In this document: in pieces, positions 1 to 7,902 of the stretch
Layout of the letters: the number at the start of each line of letters is the position of its first letter
Position numbering within the stretch: position 1 is the first letter of the stretch
Assembly: GCA_049602155.1 (NCBI GenBank)
Contig: JBMYRH010000025.1
Span: 1 to 64,000 of the forward strand
Origin: JBMYRH01 sp049602155
GTDB lineage: Bacteria > Myxococcota_A > UBA9042 > PHBI01 > JBMYRH01
Reading direction: 5' to 3'
DNA length: 64,000 nucleotides
Notes under the pieces: model-generated
Databases searched by the model: none
Seen by the model: only the letters and a program-made list of their open reading frames with translations
What the model was told of the DNA's origin: nothing
Translations under genes and position numbers: made by a program

Positions 1-305
1 GCGCGCGCGAGGACCTCGGGGGCAATCGATGGCGCTGACTTCGTGGCCTCCTCGTCTGCAGTGGAGGTCGCAGCATCACCTCCCGGGGCTACCGGCGTGA
101 CCTCATCCCCTGCGGCAGTGGCCCTGTCTGGGGCGACGAGCCGAATCGTGCCGGTGTTCTCGTGGCTTGATGTGTTGACGAGGGCAGGGCGTGATGCGGC
201 GTCTTGGCTTGGATCGCGGGGGGGCTCGTCACTTGGCTTGCACTGAATGAGGAGCGCTGCGCAGGCAATCATGAGGCAGCGCACACAAGGGTGCTGCGTT
301 GACAT
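1..305 (-). CDS. Putative lipoprotein, N-terminal part (runs off the left edge)
   Basis: Reading the minus strand from an ATG at 305, the frame stays open to base 1, so only the first ~101 residues are visible. The product begins MSTQHPCVRCLMIACAALLI and has a short hydrophobic stretch ending in a lipobox-like LIQC at about residues 19-22. The Gln before the Cys is unusual. A Pro/Asp/Ala/Thr-rich, low-complexity region follows, as in the linkers of the other lipoproteins here. A shorter start at the ATG at 273 is possible. The gene diverges from the TPR gene, with only about 30 bases between the two starts. The plus-strand frame at 43-246 covers the same DNA but has no signal peptide or ribosome site, so I consider it a shadow. 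Function is unknown. Confidence 0.55.
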   Translation of the reverse strand, partial: MSTQHPCVRCLMIACAALLIQCKPSDEPPRDPSQDAASRPALVNTSSHENTGTIRLVAPDRATAAGDEVTPVAPGGDAATSTADEEATKSAPSIAPEVLAR

Positions 306-336
306 CACCTGCGAAGGTCCTCTAGTGATCATGGCC

Positions 337-1302
337 ATGAATCGCTCCCTGGTGCTTGAACCGCGTACCCACCGAGGCCGCTTGAGTACGTTTCGCGTCC
401 AACTTCTCGTCGCCGCTGTGGTGTCCATCATCTCGGTCCTAGGGGCCGCCCCCGACGTGCGCGCTGAAGGTGCGCAATCGGCAGAGGAGTATTTCAAGTT
501 AGGCAACGACTACTTCACGGAGCGCGCCCTCGACAAGGCCGTCGCTGCGTATGAGCAGTGCGTAGCACTTCAGCCCTCCTATAAGGAAGGTTGGTACAAC
601 TTGGGGGTCGCTTATGGTCGGCAGCGTCGTTTTCGTCGCGAGATCAAAGCGTATCGGGAGGCGATCGCCCTAGATGCGAGCTATGTCAGGGCTGTCTACA
701 ATCTCGCCATCGCCTATGACGATGCTCAGCGCTACGAAGACGCAATCGTTCAGTACTCGCGGGTGCTGGAGCTTGATCCGCAGGCTGTCGATGCCTGGGT
801 GAATGTGGGCATCGTCCAAGCTCGGCTGGGGGAGATTGACCAGGCCATCCAGAGCTACAAGAAGGCCCTCGGTATCCAGGAGGGTGCTGCTGATGCTTGG
901 TACAACCTAGGGGTCGCGCTCGCGCGGAAGGCGGATGAGGCGAAAGAAGCGGAGGTGCGCCAAGGGCTAGGGAAAGAAGAGCAAGCTGCGTACGAGCGCG
1001 CCGTCGCCCTTGAGCCCGGCTACTACAAAGCCTGGTTCAACGTGGCGATCGCATACCGCCGGGCTGGGGACATCGAGCGGGAGATCCAGGCGTACCTGAC
1101 CGCGCTTGAAATTCGTAACGAGTACCCACAGGCGCTCTACAACTTGGCCTATGCGTACGAAGAGGGGGGGCTTTTAGAGGAGGCCGTCGAGGTCTGGCGT
1201 CGCTATTTGGTGGCCGCTAAAGCTCACCCCACTGAGGCACCTTACCTGGCGATCGCAGAGCAAGAAATCGTGCGCCTGACTGCGCCAGACTCAGCGCCGT
1301 GA
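337..1302 (+). CDS. Secreted tetratricopeptide-repeat protein
   Basis: The product has about 321 residues. A signal peptide lies at about residues 17-44 (basic start, hydrophobic LLVAAVVSIISVLG core, VRA cleavage site). The rest is built from roughly seven TPR units with the usual W-x-x-L-G / A-Y / P-x-x-x-x-A pattern (for example WYNLGVAYGRQ, AVYNLAIAYDD, WVNVGIVQARLG, WYNLGVALARK, WFNVAIAYRRAG, LYNLAYAYEEGG). TPRs are helical protein-protein scaffolds, so a periplasmic or outer-membrane adaptor is likely, but no partner can be named. The start is uncertain: GTG 325, ATG 331, ATG 337 and TTG 382 are all in frame. The longer frame from 247 adds residues that do not look like a signal peptide and would overlap the divergent lipoprotein start. 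Confidence 0.8.
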   Translation: MNRSLVLEPRTHRGRLSTFRVQLLVAAVVSIISVLGAAPDVRAEGAQSAEEYFKLGNDYFTERALDKAVAAYEQCVALQPSYKEGWYNLGVAYGRQRRFRREIKAYREAIALDASYVRAVYNLAIAYDDAQRYEDAIVQYSRVLELDPQAVDAWVNVGIVQARLGEIDQAIQSYKKALGIQEGAADAWYNLGVALARKADEAKEAEVRQGLGKEEQAAYERAVALEPGYYKAWFNVAIAYRRAGDIEREIQAYLTALEIRNEYPQALYNLAYAYEEGGLLEEAVEVWRRYLVAAKAHPTEAPYLAIAEQEIVRLTAPDSAP

Positions 1303-1525
1303 GTGACGATCCCTGGCTCACCGCTTGCGCCACGGAATATTCGCGCCCTACACTCGCCGTATTCGAGCGATGACTGCAGGAACCAGCGTGTGGCTTCAGC
1401 TGCACCAGCACGTCATTGTCGATTTACATGGATTTATTCCAACGATGGCGTAAACGACGTGCCTTACAAGGCCGCGGCTATGCCGGCACTTATGACATGT
1501 GAGCCAGCGATCCTGTTGGCCGACC

Positions 1526-1534
1526 AGGAGGTGA
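1526..1534 (+). promoter_or_regulatory. Near-perfect Shine-Dalgarno sequence for infC
   Basis: The nine bases AGGAGGTGA match the anti-SD complement. They sit six bases (counted from GGAGG) before an ACG codon at 1538 that is in frame with infC. No comparable site lies in front of the conventional GTG at 1586; the nearest purine-rich stretch is about 22 bases upstream. This site therefore decides the start chosen for infC. Confidence 0.65.
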
Positions 1535-1537
1535 TTT

Positions 1538-2062
1538 ACGAAACCGCAGCGAGGAAAGGGAGGACCGACCCCAGATAGGCACCGCGTGAACAACGAAATT
1601 CGTTTTCATTCAGTGCGCGTAATCGGTCCAGAAGGAGAGCAGTTAGGGATCTTACACCCGGACGAAGGTCGGCGAATCGCCAATGAAAATGGCCTAGACC
1701 TCGTCGAAGTCGCGCCTGAAGCGCGTCCTCCCGTGTGTAAAATTATGGACTACGGCAAGTACCGCTACGAAATATCGAAGCGGACCAAGCCCCAGAAGAC
1801 CGCCAAACTCAAGACGATCAAGCTACGTCCCAAGACCGATGATCACGACTTGATGACGAAGTTTAATCTCGCTCGGAAGTTCCTGGCAGGTGGCGACCGT
1901 GTGAAGTTCGTGATGCGACTTCGCGGGCGTGAGGCCGCCTACATCGACCGATGGTGCAAGATGCTCGCAGAGGAGCTGGCCACGTTGGAAGACGCAGGGA
2001 ACCTCTCACTCCAGCCCCAGCGCGAAGGTCGTGCTGTTGTGGCTCAAATCGATCCCAAGTAG
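1538..2062 (+). CDS. infC: Translation initiation factor IF-3
   Basis: IF-3 binds the 30S subunit, prevents premature 50S joining and proofreads start codons. The N-domain (VNNEIRFHSVRVIGPEGEQ onward), the basic linker (MDYGKYRYEISKR) and the C-domain (RFRG-type RLRGREAAYID, ending VVAQIDPK) are all present. The first conventional start, GTG 1586, would give 158 residues and has no good ribosome site. Extending in frame to ACG 1538 adds a basic 16-residue leader (KPQRGKGGPTPDRHR), typical of IF-3, and restores a normal length of 174. The ACG follows a near-perfect Shine-Dalgarno. IF-3 genes are known for rare starts (AUU, AUC, AUA) that allow autoregulation, so ACG here is an inference in that spirit. 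rpmI and rplT, which often follow infC, are absent. Confidence 0.93.
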   Translation, partial: TKPQRGKGGPTPDRHRVNNEIRFHSVRVIGPEGEQLGILHPDEGRRIANENGLDLVEVAPEARPPVCKIMDYGKYRYEISKRTKPQKTAKLKTIKLRPKTDDHDLMTKFNLARKFLAGGDRVKFVMRLRGREAAYIDRWCKMLAEELATLEDAGNLSLQPQREGRAVVAQIDPK

Positions 2063-2133
2063 GGGTCAGCTCCACGCCTTGCCTGCGTCGCCTCTCGCGG
2101 CTGAACAGAGGGCATGCGCGTGGTTGTTTGTGC

Positions 2134-2149
2134 CCCGGCTAGCGCCGGG
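2134..2149 (+). other. GC-rich hairpin downstream of infC
   Basis: CCCGGC-TAGC-GCCGGG forms a perfect six-base-pair stem with a four-base loop about 70 bases after the infC stop. There is no T-run, so it is at best a weak or Rho-assisted terminator, or simply a stabilising 3' structure. The rest of the 2063-2340 interval shows nothing I can support. Confidence 0.3.
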
Positions 2150-2340
2150 CGTGAGCCGAACCACGTCAAGTGGCGGGATCGACTCAAGGTCGGATGACAC
2201 ACGTCTCCGAAGGCGCTATCCTCTGGGCACGGAACCTGAATAAACCTTCCGTCAAGGACGCGTACGATCGACGTGAGAAGCCCAGATGCGGTGTGGTCGC
2301 GAGGGAGCACACCACAGAACCACGTGATTGGGGGGTACGC

Positions 2341-4200
2341 GTGAGCTCCTCTAATGGCGAGTTTGGGCCTCCGTCCGACGGTGATGCCGCCAACGCACCT
2401 GTGACCGCTTCAGAGCCGAGTCTCCCAGATGGCGAGAACATGTTCGAGCTCAGCGTGGAGTCGGGTGATGTCGTGACGAGCGATACGCCGCAGACGCCGA
2501 CTGGGCAGCTAGGAAAGACGGATCCTGCGATTGACACCTCCAGCCTAGCGATTGACGCAACGGCGCAGGCGATCGCCTTTGATGCGACGATGGACGAGGT
2601 GTCCTTCAACGCGGCGATGGATGAGCAGTCCTTTGCGGAGAGCAACTCGGGCTTCGACGCGACGGTGGGAGAGATCTCCTTCGACGCGTCAATGGACGAG
2701 CAGGCGTTCGCAGCGAGCAATGCTGGGCTCGGTGAGTTGGCGACGACGCCTGAGATACCGATGGCCACCGATGCGGGCGTGTCGAGCTCAGGGTTCGGTG
2801 CCCTGACCGACGAGGCCCCCGCCGCACAGAGCAGCGCCGACAGCGAGGTGACTCACCTGAGGCGGCAGCTCGATAGCGCACGCTCGGAGTTACGGATCGT
2901 CGTGTCGCAGCTAAACGACCTTGAGAAGATCCGCAGCTACGCGCTCCAGCGGAGCAGCGAGATCCTTATGCTCAAGGCGCGACAGATCAGCCTTGAGTCA
3001 GAGGTGGACCTGTATCGCGAGCTGACTGTCCAATACCGCGCGGACTTCCAAGGCCTTGAGGTCAGGCTCCTCGATGCAGAGGGCGCCGATGATGGCTTAG
3101 GGCTGGGAGAGGCTGACGCCGAGATCGGCAGCCTCCAAGAGGAGCTCAATAGAGCGTCTCGAGACAGAGATGAGGCGCGTAACGAAGCGAAGCGCTTGAT
3201 GGGCGATCTCGCGACCCTGCGCGAATCGGATTCACGCGCGCCCTTGTTGGCGCGAATCGACGAGCTTGAAACCAACCTCGCCGCATCCGGTGGTGCGGGT
3301 GATATGGGGGAGGAGCATGCCCAGCTTGAGGCGCGTGCACACTCCCTTCAGGCCGAGCTCTTCAAGGCGCAATCAGATGCGTCAGAGGCAGGCCAACGGG
3401 CCGAGCGCCTCAAGGTCGCCTTGGAGCGGCTGAGGCAGGCCTTCGTCCGGACTGCGGAGCAGAGTGAGCGTGTCCCGGGGCTGGAAGAGCAAGTGACATC
3501 GCTTACGAGCGCCCTGGCTGAAGCACAAGCTGCGCCTCCTGAGTCCGCGGCAGCGAAGCGGATCGAGGCCTTAGAGGCAGAACTCGCGGCGTCTAATGAC
3601 CGCGTGCGAGCGCTGGAGTCACAGGGGGCCGGTCAGGGGGCTGAGTTCCAGTCACAGATCGACGCCCTGACCGCTGAGTTGGAGGCCGCGCAAGGCTTCT
3701 CAGCCGAGCTCGGTGATGAGGGCGAGCGGGCCGTTGAGGTCGTGAACCTGCGCCGTAAGACTACCGACCTTGAGCTGCAAGTGAATGCGCTTACACGTCA
3801 GCTCGAAGAGGCGGCAGATCGCGTCGCGACCGCTGCTCCCGTGGCGCCTGAAGGCGGTGACAGTGAACGCCTAGACCGCTTGCGTATCGCCGTGCAGCGC
3901 TCCTCAGCCCAAGTGCAGCGTTTGTTGCTCGAGCTTGAGGGGTCGAGGGGCTCGGTGCAGCGCGCCCGTCGTGACATGCAGCGCTATAGCCGCAGCGTGA
4001 ATGCGCTCCACGAGGCATTGAATCACCTAGAGCGCTACCTCATCGGGGCGGGCCCTCAGGCCCAACAAGGTGTGATCCTGCTCCAAGAGGTCAAGCGCTG
4101 TGCGCATGACGTTCGGGCCATGGTTGAGAGCAACGACCGCTTTGGTCGCTCGATGAGCAAGGTTGTCGAGAGGCTCAGCTCCATCGTCTCCGAGTCTTAA
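2341..4200 (+). CDS. Coiled-coil protein with acidic repeat-bearing N-terminus
   Basis: The product has about 619 residues. The GTG at 2341 is preceded by a G-rich stretch and begins VSSSNGEFG; the longer frame from 2170 adds a segment of different character. Residues 1-165 are acidic and low-complexity and hold two copies of a 25-residue repeat (FDATMDEVSFNAAMDE type). From about residue 165 the protein is almost continuous heptad-like helix rich in Glu, Ala, Leu and Arg, punctuated by short Gly/Asp linkers, and ends in a helical block. There is no signal peptide or membrane segment. It probably acts as a cytoplasmic structural, cytoskeletal or polarity scaffold, but I do not recognise a named family. 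It is convergent with the two-component pair, one base from its end. Confidence 0.75.
   Translation: MSSSNGEFGPPSDGDAANAPVTASEPSLPDGENMFELSVESGDVVTSDTPQTPTGQLGKTDPAIDTSSLAIDATAQAIAFDATMDEVSFNAAMDEQSFAESNSGFDATVGEISFDASMDEQAFAASNAGLGELATTPEIPMATDAGVSSSGFGALTDEAPAAQSSADSEVTHLRRQLDSARSELRIVVSQLNDLEKIRSYALQRSSEILMLKARQISLESEVDLYRELTVQYRADFQGLEVRLLDAEGADDGLGLGEADAEIGSLQEELNRASRDRDEARNEAKRLMGDLATLRESDSRAPLLARIDELETNLAASGGAGDMGEEHAQLEARAHSLQAELFKAQSDASEAGQRAERLKVALERLRQAFVRTAEQSERVPGLEEQVTSLTSALAEAQAAPPESAAAKRIEALEAELAASNDRVRALESQGAGQGAEFQSQIDALTAELEAAQGFSAELGDEGERAVEVVNLRRKTTDLELQVNALTRQLEEAADRVATAAPVAPEGGDSERLDRLRIAVQRSSAQVQRLLLELEGSRGSVQRARRDMQRYSRSVNALHEALNHLERYLIGAGPQAQQGVILLQEVKRCAHDVRAMVESNDRFGRSMSKVVERLSSIVSES
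2578..2727 (+). repeat. Two tandem 75-bp coding repeats
   Basis: Bases 2578-2652 and 2653-2727 encode two related 25-residue units, one starting FDATMDEVSFNAAMDEQSFA and the other FDATVGEISFDASMDEQAFA, each ending SN-x-G. The DNA has diverged at many third positions, so this is an old duplication under protein-level constraint rather than a recent slippage. Confidence 0.75.
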
Positions 4201-4201
4201 G

Positions 4202-4903
4202 CTACCGCTCTTCCGAGCTGTTGCTTGCGGTCTTCAGTCGGTATCCGACGCCGCGCACGTTGATTAAATGCTCTGGAGACGCTGTGTCAGTCTCGATGTA
4301 GCGTCTGAGGCGGGCCATGAAGACGTCCACCGTGCGAGTGCGTGTCGCCGGGTCTTGCTGCCAAACACGGGTCAGAAGCTCTTGGCGGCTGATGACTTGC
4401 CCTTGCCGCTCGCTAAGGTAGCGCAGGAGTCTGAGCTCGAGATCGGTCAGCTCCACAGGCACCCCGTCCTTCCATGCTTCGCGGCGCTGCCAGTCGATCT
4501 CGAGGCGGCCGAGCACCGCGCGTTCACCTGCGCCATGCCATCGTTTGCGTCTCAGCTGGGCTTGAACACGTGCCAAAAGCTCCTGCAGCTCAAAGGGCTT
4601 CGTCACATAGTCGTCTGCTCCGGCATCCAGACCGTCGACTCTAGCGTGCGTGGTGCCTTGAGCTGTCAACACGACGATGGGGATGATGCTGCCCGCAGCG
4701 CGGAGCTCTCGGCATAGCTCGAGGCCGTGACCGTCAGGGAGCCCAAGGTCGAGCAGCACTAAGTCTGGGCTGTGTGCGACTAGGGCCTGCCGTGCGGACT
4801 CTAAGCTTGGGCAAAGGTGGGTGTCGTGGCCCTCTCCAGAGAGGCTGACCTCTAGGGTCATGCCGAGTGTCTGATCATCCTCGACGATGAGTAGGACTGC
4901 CAT
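4202..4903 (-). CDS. OmpR/PhoB-family response regulator
   Basis: The product has 233 residues. The receiver domain (about 1-120) has the acidic pair in VEDDQ, the phospho-acceptor Asp in LVLLDLGLPDG and the conserved Lys in VTKPFE. The C-terminal winged helix (about 135-225) has the OmpR-type ELTDLELRLLRYLSERQGQVISRQELL block and the RTVDVFMARLRRYIE recognition helix. It starts one base after the stop of the upstream histidine kinase, so the two are co-transcribed and very likely a cognate pair. Target genes cannot be inferred from the sequence. Confidence 0.93.
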   Translation of the reverse strand: MAVLLIVEDDQTLGMTLEVSLSGEGHDTHLCPSLESARQALVAHSPDLVLLDLGLPDGHGLELCRELRAAGSIIPIVVLTAQGTTHARVDGLDAGADDYVTKPFELQELLARVQAQLRRKRWHGAGERAVLGRLEIDWQRREAWKDGVPVELTDLELRLLRYLSERQGQVISRQELLTRVWQQDPATRTRTVDVFMARLRRYIETDTASPEHLINVRGVGYRLKTASNSSEER

Positions 4904-4904
4904 G

Positions 4905-5894
4905 CTAGCTCTCCTCGGCGCGCAGCAACCACACCTCTGCGACGGCGCCAGTACCGTCTCCCTCGCTGTGCAAATACAGGTCGCCTCCGTGCCCGCGAGC
5001 GATCGCTTGGGCGAGCGAGAGTCCTAGCCCGGTGCCGGGTCGCGTGGTGTCGCCGCGTCCGAAGCGACGAAAGAGTCGAGGGGTCTCTCTGGGATCAAAG
5101 CCCGTCCCCTCGTCGGTGACCTGAATGAGGGCGAAATCACCGTGCACCGTGGCTCGAAGCTCAATCATCGGCGCATCGTCCGTGTACTTGAGGGCGTTAT
5201 CGAGGAGGTTGTCGATGAGGAGCTTCAGAGCGCGTTCGTCGCCGCGCACCCAGAGTTCGCCCTCAAGGATCAAACTCGTCTGACCGGAGCGCGCGTCTGC
5301 GGCGAGGGCTGTCTCGGCGACGCAGCGCTCTAAGAGTTGGTGCAATGGGACGACGGCCTGAGAGAATGTGCGCCGCTCCACTTCGAGTCGGCCTGTCTCA
5401 AGGGCGTTGTCGATGCGGAGCGCTAAACGGCGCGTCTCTCGGACGATCGCCTCGTGGAAGCGCGCTTGTTGCTCTGGTGCGAGCGTCGTCTGCTGAAGGG
5501 TCTGGGCCGCGGCGCGGATCGCGCTCACCGGTGTCCGGAGGTTGTGGCTGACCCCGGCGAGGTAGGCGGCCTCAGCCTGGCTCATTCGCCAATAGGCGCT
5601 GAGGCGGTTTTGGACGGTGAAGAGCATGGTCAGCAGGAGCGCAAAGCCCACACACCCCAGGACAAGCAGCGTGAGGTTGGGGCTGCCCTCCTGTCGGACC
5701 CACAACAGCACCCATCCGACCAGCAGAGTGACCACCAGGGCGGCCATGACGATGGTCATGGCCACACCTCCCCAGCCGCCCCAAAAGCTCTGTTTCCGAG
5801 CGATGATTCTCCCCCCGAAGGCTTCGTCTAAGGCCAGTCGGCCAAGGCGTCGAGCCACAGGTGGGGCGCTGTAAATGTGGGGTGGATCAGGCAT
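4905..5894 (-). CDS. Membrane sensor histidine kinase
   Basis: The product has 329 residues. Two closely spaced membrane segments (about 45-68 and 74-95) are joined by only a handful of residues, so there is essentially no periplasmic sensor domain. The HisKA dimerisation region with the phospho-acceptor His (SHNLRTPVSAIRAAAQT) begins near residue 115. It is followed by the ATPase boxes N (LIDNLLDNALKYTDD), G1 (VTDEGTGFD), F (LFRRFGRGD) and G2 (GTGLGLSLA). It is the first gene of the pair with the response regulator. Because it lacks an extracytoplasmic domain, it probably senses a signal in or near the membrane, or through a partner. Confidence 0.9.
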   Translation of the reverse strand: MPDPPHIYSAPPVARRLGRLALDEAFGGRIIARKQSFWGGWGGVAMTIVMAALVVTLLVGWVLLWVRQEGSPNLTLLVLGCVGFALLLTMLFTVQNRLSAYWRMSQAEAAYLAGVSHNLRTPVSAIRAAAQTLQQTTLAPEQQARFHEAIVRETRRLALRIDNALETGRLEVERRTFSQAVVPLHQLLERCVAETALAADARSGQTSLILEGELWVRGDERALKLLIDNLLDNALKYTDDAPMIELRATVHGDFALIQVTDEGTGFDPRETPRLFRRFGRGDTTRPGTGLGLSLAQAIARGHGGDLYLHSEGDGTGAVAEVWLLRAEES

Positions 5895-6039
5895 GGGCGA
5901 GGTTGGTATCGCCTAGCGTGGCCTGGCAGGCAAGAGGCGACTCGCGCGGAGGCGATGAGCCGGGGGGGCCGTCGGGCTGAATGTCGCCCTGCGAGTCAGC
6001 TTCAAACGAGGGGCCGTGCTCCCATTTCCTCAGCGCCGC

Positions 6040-7797
6040 CTAGGACCCGATGTGGATGGGGTTGCTCAGCGTCGCAGCGGACTCCTCACCGGCCAACTCG
6101 GCGGCGATCTCTCCGGGCAGGGGGAACCAGCGGAGGTGCTCGAAGTCGCTCGAGAGCGATGGGTCGACGACCCGGTCGTGGGGGCGACTGGGGGACGCTT
6201 CAGCCACGATACGCTGAGCCTCCTCGAGGTATGACTCAAGGATCCACTCGGGCTCACGGGCCTGACGGCTACGAAACTCAAGCTTGCCAGAGCGGTAGGA
6301 GAGGTCCGCCAAGGTCATCTGCGGCTCGGGACGTCCATCGCGATGGTGCCAAGTCCCAGTCGTGGGCTCGAAGGTGTAATGCGGGAGCAGCTTCCACCCT
6401 TCGTTTGCGACGAAGTGAACGGCGCGGAGGACGAAGTTGAAGATCGTCTCACTGATGAAGTAGTTGAAGTTAACGCGGACCCAGCCAGGCTTGATGCCCT
6501 CACAGCCCCGCACGATCTCGCGCTCGAACTCCTTCGAGGTCTCGAGGTCGATCCCGAGCAGGCGATGTCCATAGGGGCCGGCACACGAGCACCCACCTCG
6601 GGCCTGGATGCCGAAGAGGTCATTGAGCAGGGCGACGACGAAGTTGTGATGGAGGTACCGGTCCTGATGCCGCACAACGAACGACACGATCGAGAGACGC
6701 CATGCATCGTGGTTGCCTAAGATGAACAAACGGGGGTTCTGCGACCAGTCCGCGATGGCGCGATCGACGAAGCGGCGCTCAGTCTCATGGATGCGCTCGG
6801 GTCCGACGGCCTCCTTGAGCTGAAAGGCCAGCCCAGCCCTGATAGCGCCGATGATCTCGGGGGTGCCTCCCTCCTCGCGATGTTCGATATCGTCGAGGTA
6901 GCGATGCTCGTCTGTGTTGACGTATGCGACGGTGCCGCCACCGGGGACCGCGGGGACGGTGTTCGAGAAGAGGTGCTTTTTGGCGACTAGGATGCCGGGC
7001 GTCCCGGGCCCCCCGACGAATTTGTGAGGGGAGAGGAAGATCGCGTCCTTATAGACGAGGTGCCCATCTTCGGCGTCGTCGGCCATGTTCATCTCGATCT
7101 TGACGTAAGGGCCAGCGGCCGCGAAGTCCCAGAAGGAGAGGGCACCATATCTGTGCAAAAGGGAGGCGATCTCTCGCGTGTTTGAGCCGATCCCTGTGAC
7201 GTTGGATGCGGCAGAGAACGAGCCGATGATGAGGGGGCGTTCTTGGTACCGCTCAAGCTCCTCTTCAAGGTGACGTGGATCCACTTTGCCATCGGCGTCC
7301 TCGGCGATGACCACGACATCAGCGATCGACTCTCGCCAGGGGAGCTCGTTGGAGTGGTGTTCATAGGGGCCAATGAACACCACCGGGCGCTCTTCGAGCG
7401 GGATCTGGGCGAGGAGGTCGTAGCGCTGCGCCAAATCAGCGGGAATCCTGAGGTTCAATACATCGATGAGGCGGTGAATCGCACCTGTAGCTCCAGAGCC
7501 ACAGAAGACGAGGACATCTCTTTCGTTGGCCCCCACGGCATCCTTGATGAGCGCTCGGGCGTCCTCGCGGAAGCGGGTCGTCTGAAGGCCGGTGCCGGAG
7601 GTCTCTGTGTGCGTGTTTGCGTACAGAGGCATCACGTGCTCGCGGATGAAGTCCTCGATAAACGTGAGCGAACGACCCGACGCTGTGTAGTCGGCGTAAG
7701 TGACCCGGCGAGGCCCGTAGGGGCCGTTGAGCACCTGATCATCACCGATAATAGAGGTCCGCACGGTCTCGATGAGACGCTGATTCTGATCATCCAT
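6040..7797 (-). CDS. Class V aminotransferase-fold PLP enzyme (cysteine-desulfurase-like)
   Basis: The product has 585 residues from the ATG at 7797 (MDDQNQRLIETVR); a start at 7827 is possible. The N-terminal two thirds show the class V PLP fold: Y-A-D-Y-T-A-S-G near the start, THTE and a substrate/PLP loop, GSGATGAIHRL, the Asp in SFWDFAA, and the PLP Lys in FLSPHKFVGGPGTPG. A CSCAGPYGH motif sits further on. The final ~150 residues extend beyond a NifS/SufS-type enzyme and are unassigned. Such long class V proteins occur in many bacteria, but their substrate is not established to my knowledge. It stands alone between the kinase and htpG, so context gives no help. Confidence 0.8.
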   Translation of the reverse strand: MDDQNQRLIETVRTSIIGDDQVLNGPYGPRRVTYADYTASGRSLTFIEDFIREHVMPLYANTHTETSGTGLQTTRFREDARALIKDAVGANERDVLVFCGSGATGAIHRLIDVLNLRIPADLAQRYDLLAQIPLEERPVVFIGPYEHHSNELPWRESIADVVVIAEDADGKVDPRHLEEELERYQERPLIIGSFSAASNVTGIGSNTREIASLLHRYGALSFWDFAAAGPYVKIEMNMADDAEDGHLVYKDAIFLSPHKFVGGPGTPGILVAKKHLFSNTVPAVPGGGTVAYVNTDEHRYLDDIEHREEGGTPEIIGAIRAGLAFQLKEAVGPERIHETERRFVDRAIADWSQNPRLFILGNHDAWRLSIVSFVVRHQDRYLHHNFVVALLNDLFGIQARGGCSCAGPYGHRLLGIDLETSKEFEREIVRGCEGIKPGWVRVNFNYFISETIFNFVLRAVHFVANEGWKLLPHYTFEPTTGTWHHRDGRPEPQMTLADLSYRSGKLEFRSRQAREPEWILESYLEEAQRIVAEASPSRPHDRVVDPSLSSDFEHLRWFPLPGEIAAELAGEESAATLSNPIHIGS

Positions 7798-7902
7798 GAC
7801 GTTGCTCTCGGAGCGGGGGCATAACAAGGGTAGCTGGTTGCAGCGCTGGGGCCAATCGAGCGCCCAGGAAACCCTCCCGTTCCGCGAGCAGCGCGGTGTC
7901 GA

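Noticed and set aside
43..246. Plus-strand 67-residue frame at the left edge
   Set aside because: Low-complexity Ala/Ser/Val composition, no ribosome site; the opposite strand encodes a plausible lipoprotein over the same bases.
1370..1453. 27-codon frame (starting MTAGTSVWLQ) that could be an infC leader peptide
   Set aside because: No ribosome site and no attenuator hairpin near it; nothing distinguishes it from a chance frame.
1303..1578. 91-residue plus-strand frame between the TPR gene and infC
   Set aside because: It starts directly at the previous stop, has no domain or ribosome site, and overlaps the infC Shine-Dalgarno and leader in another frame.
5877..6440. 187-residue plus-strand frame
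   Set aside because: Arg/Gly/Ser-rich antisense shadow of the class V aminotransferase gene.
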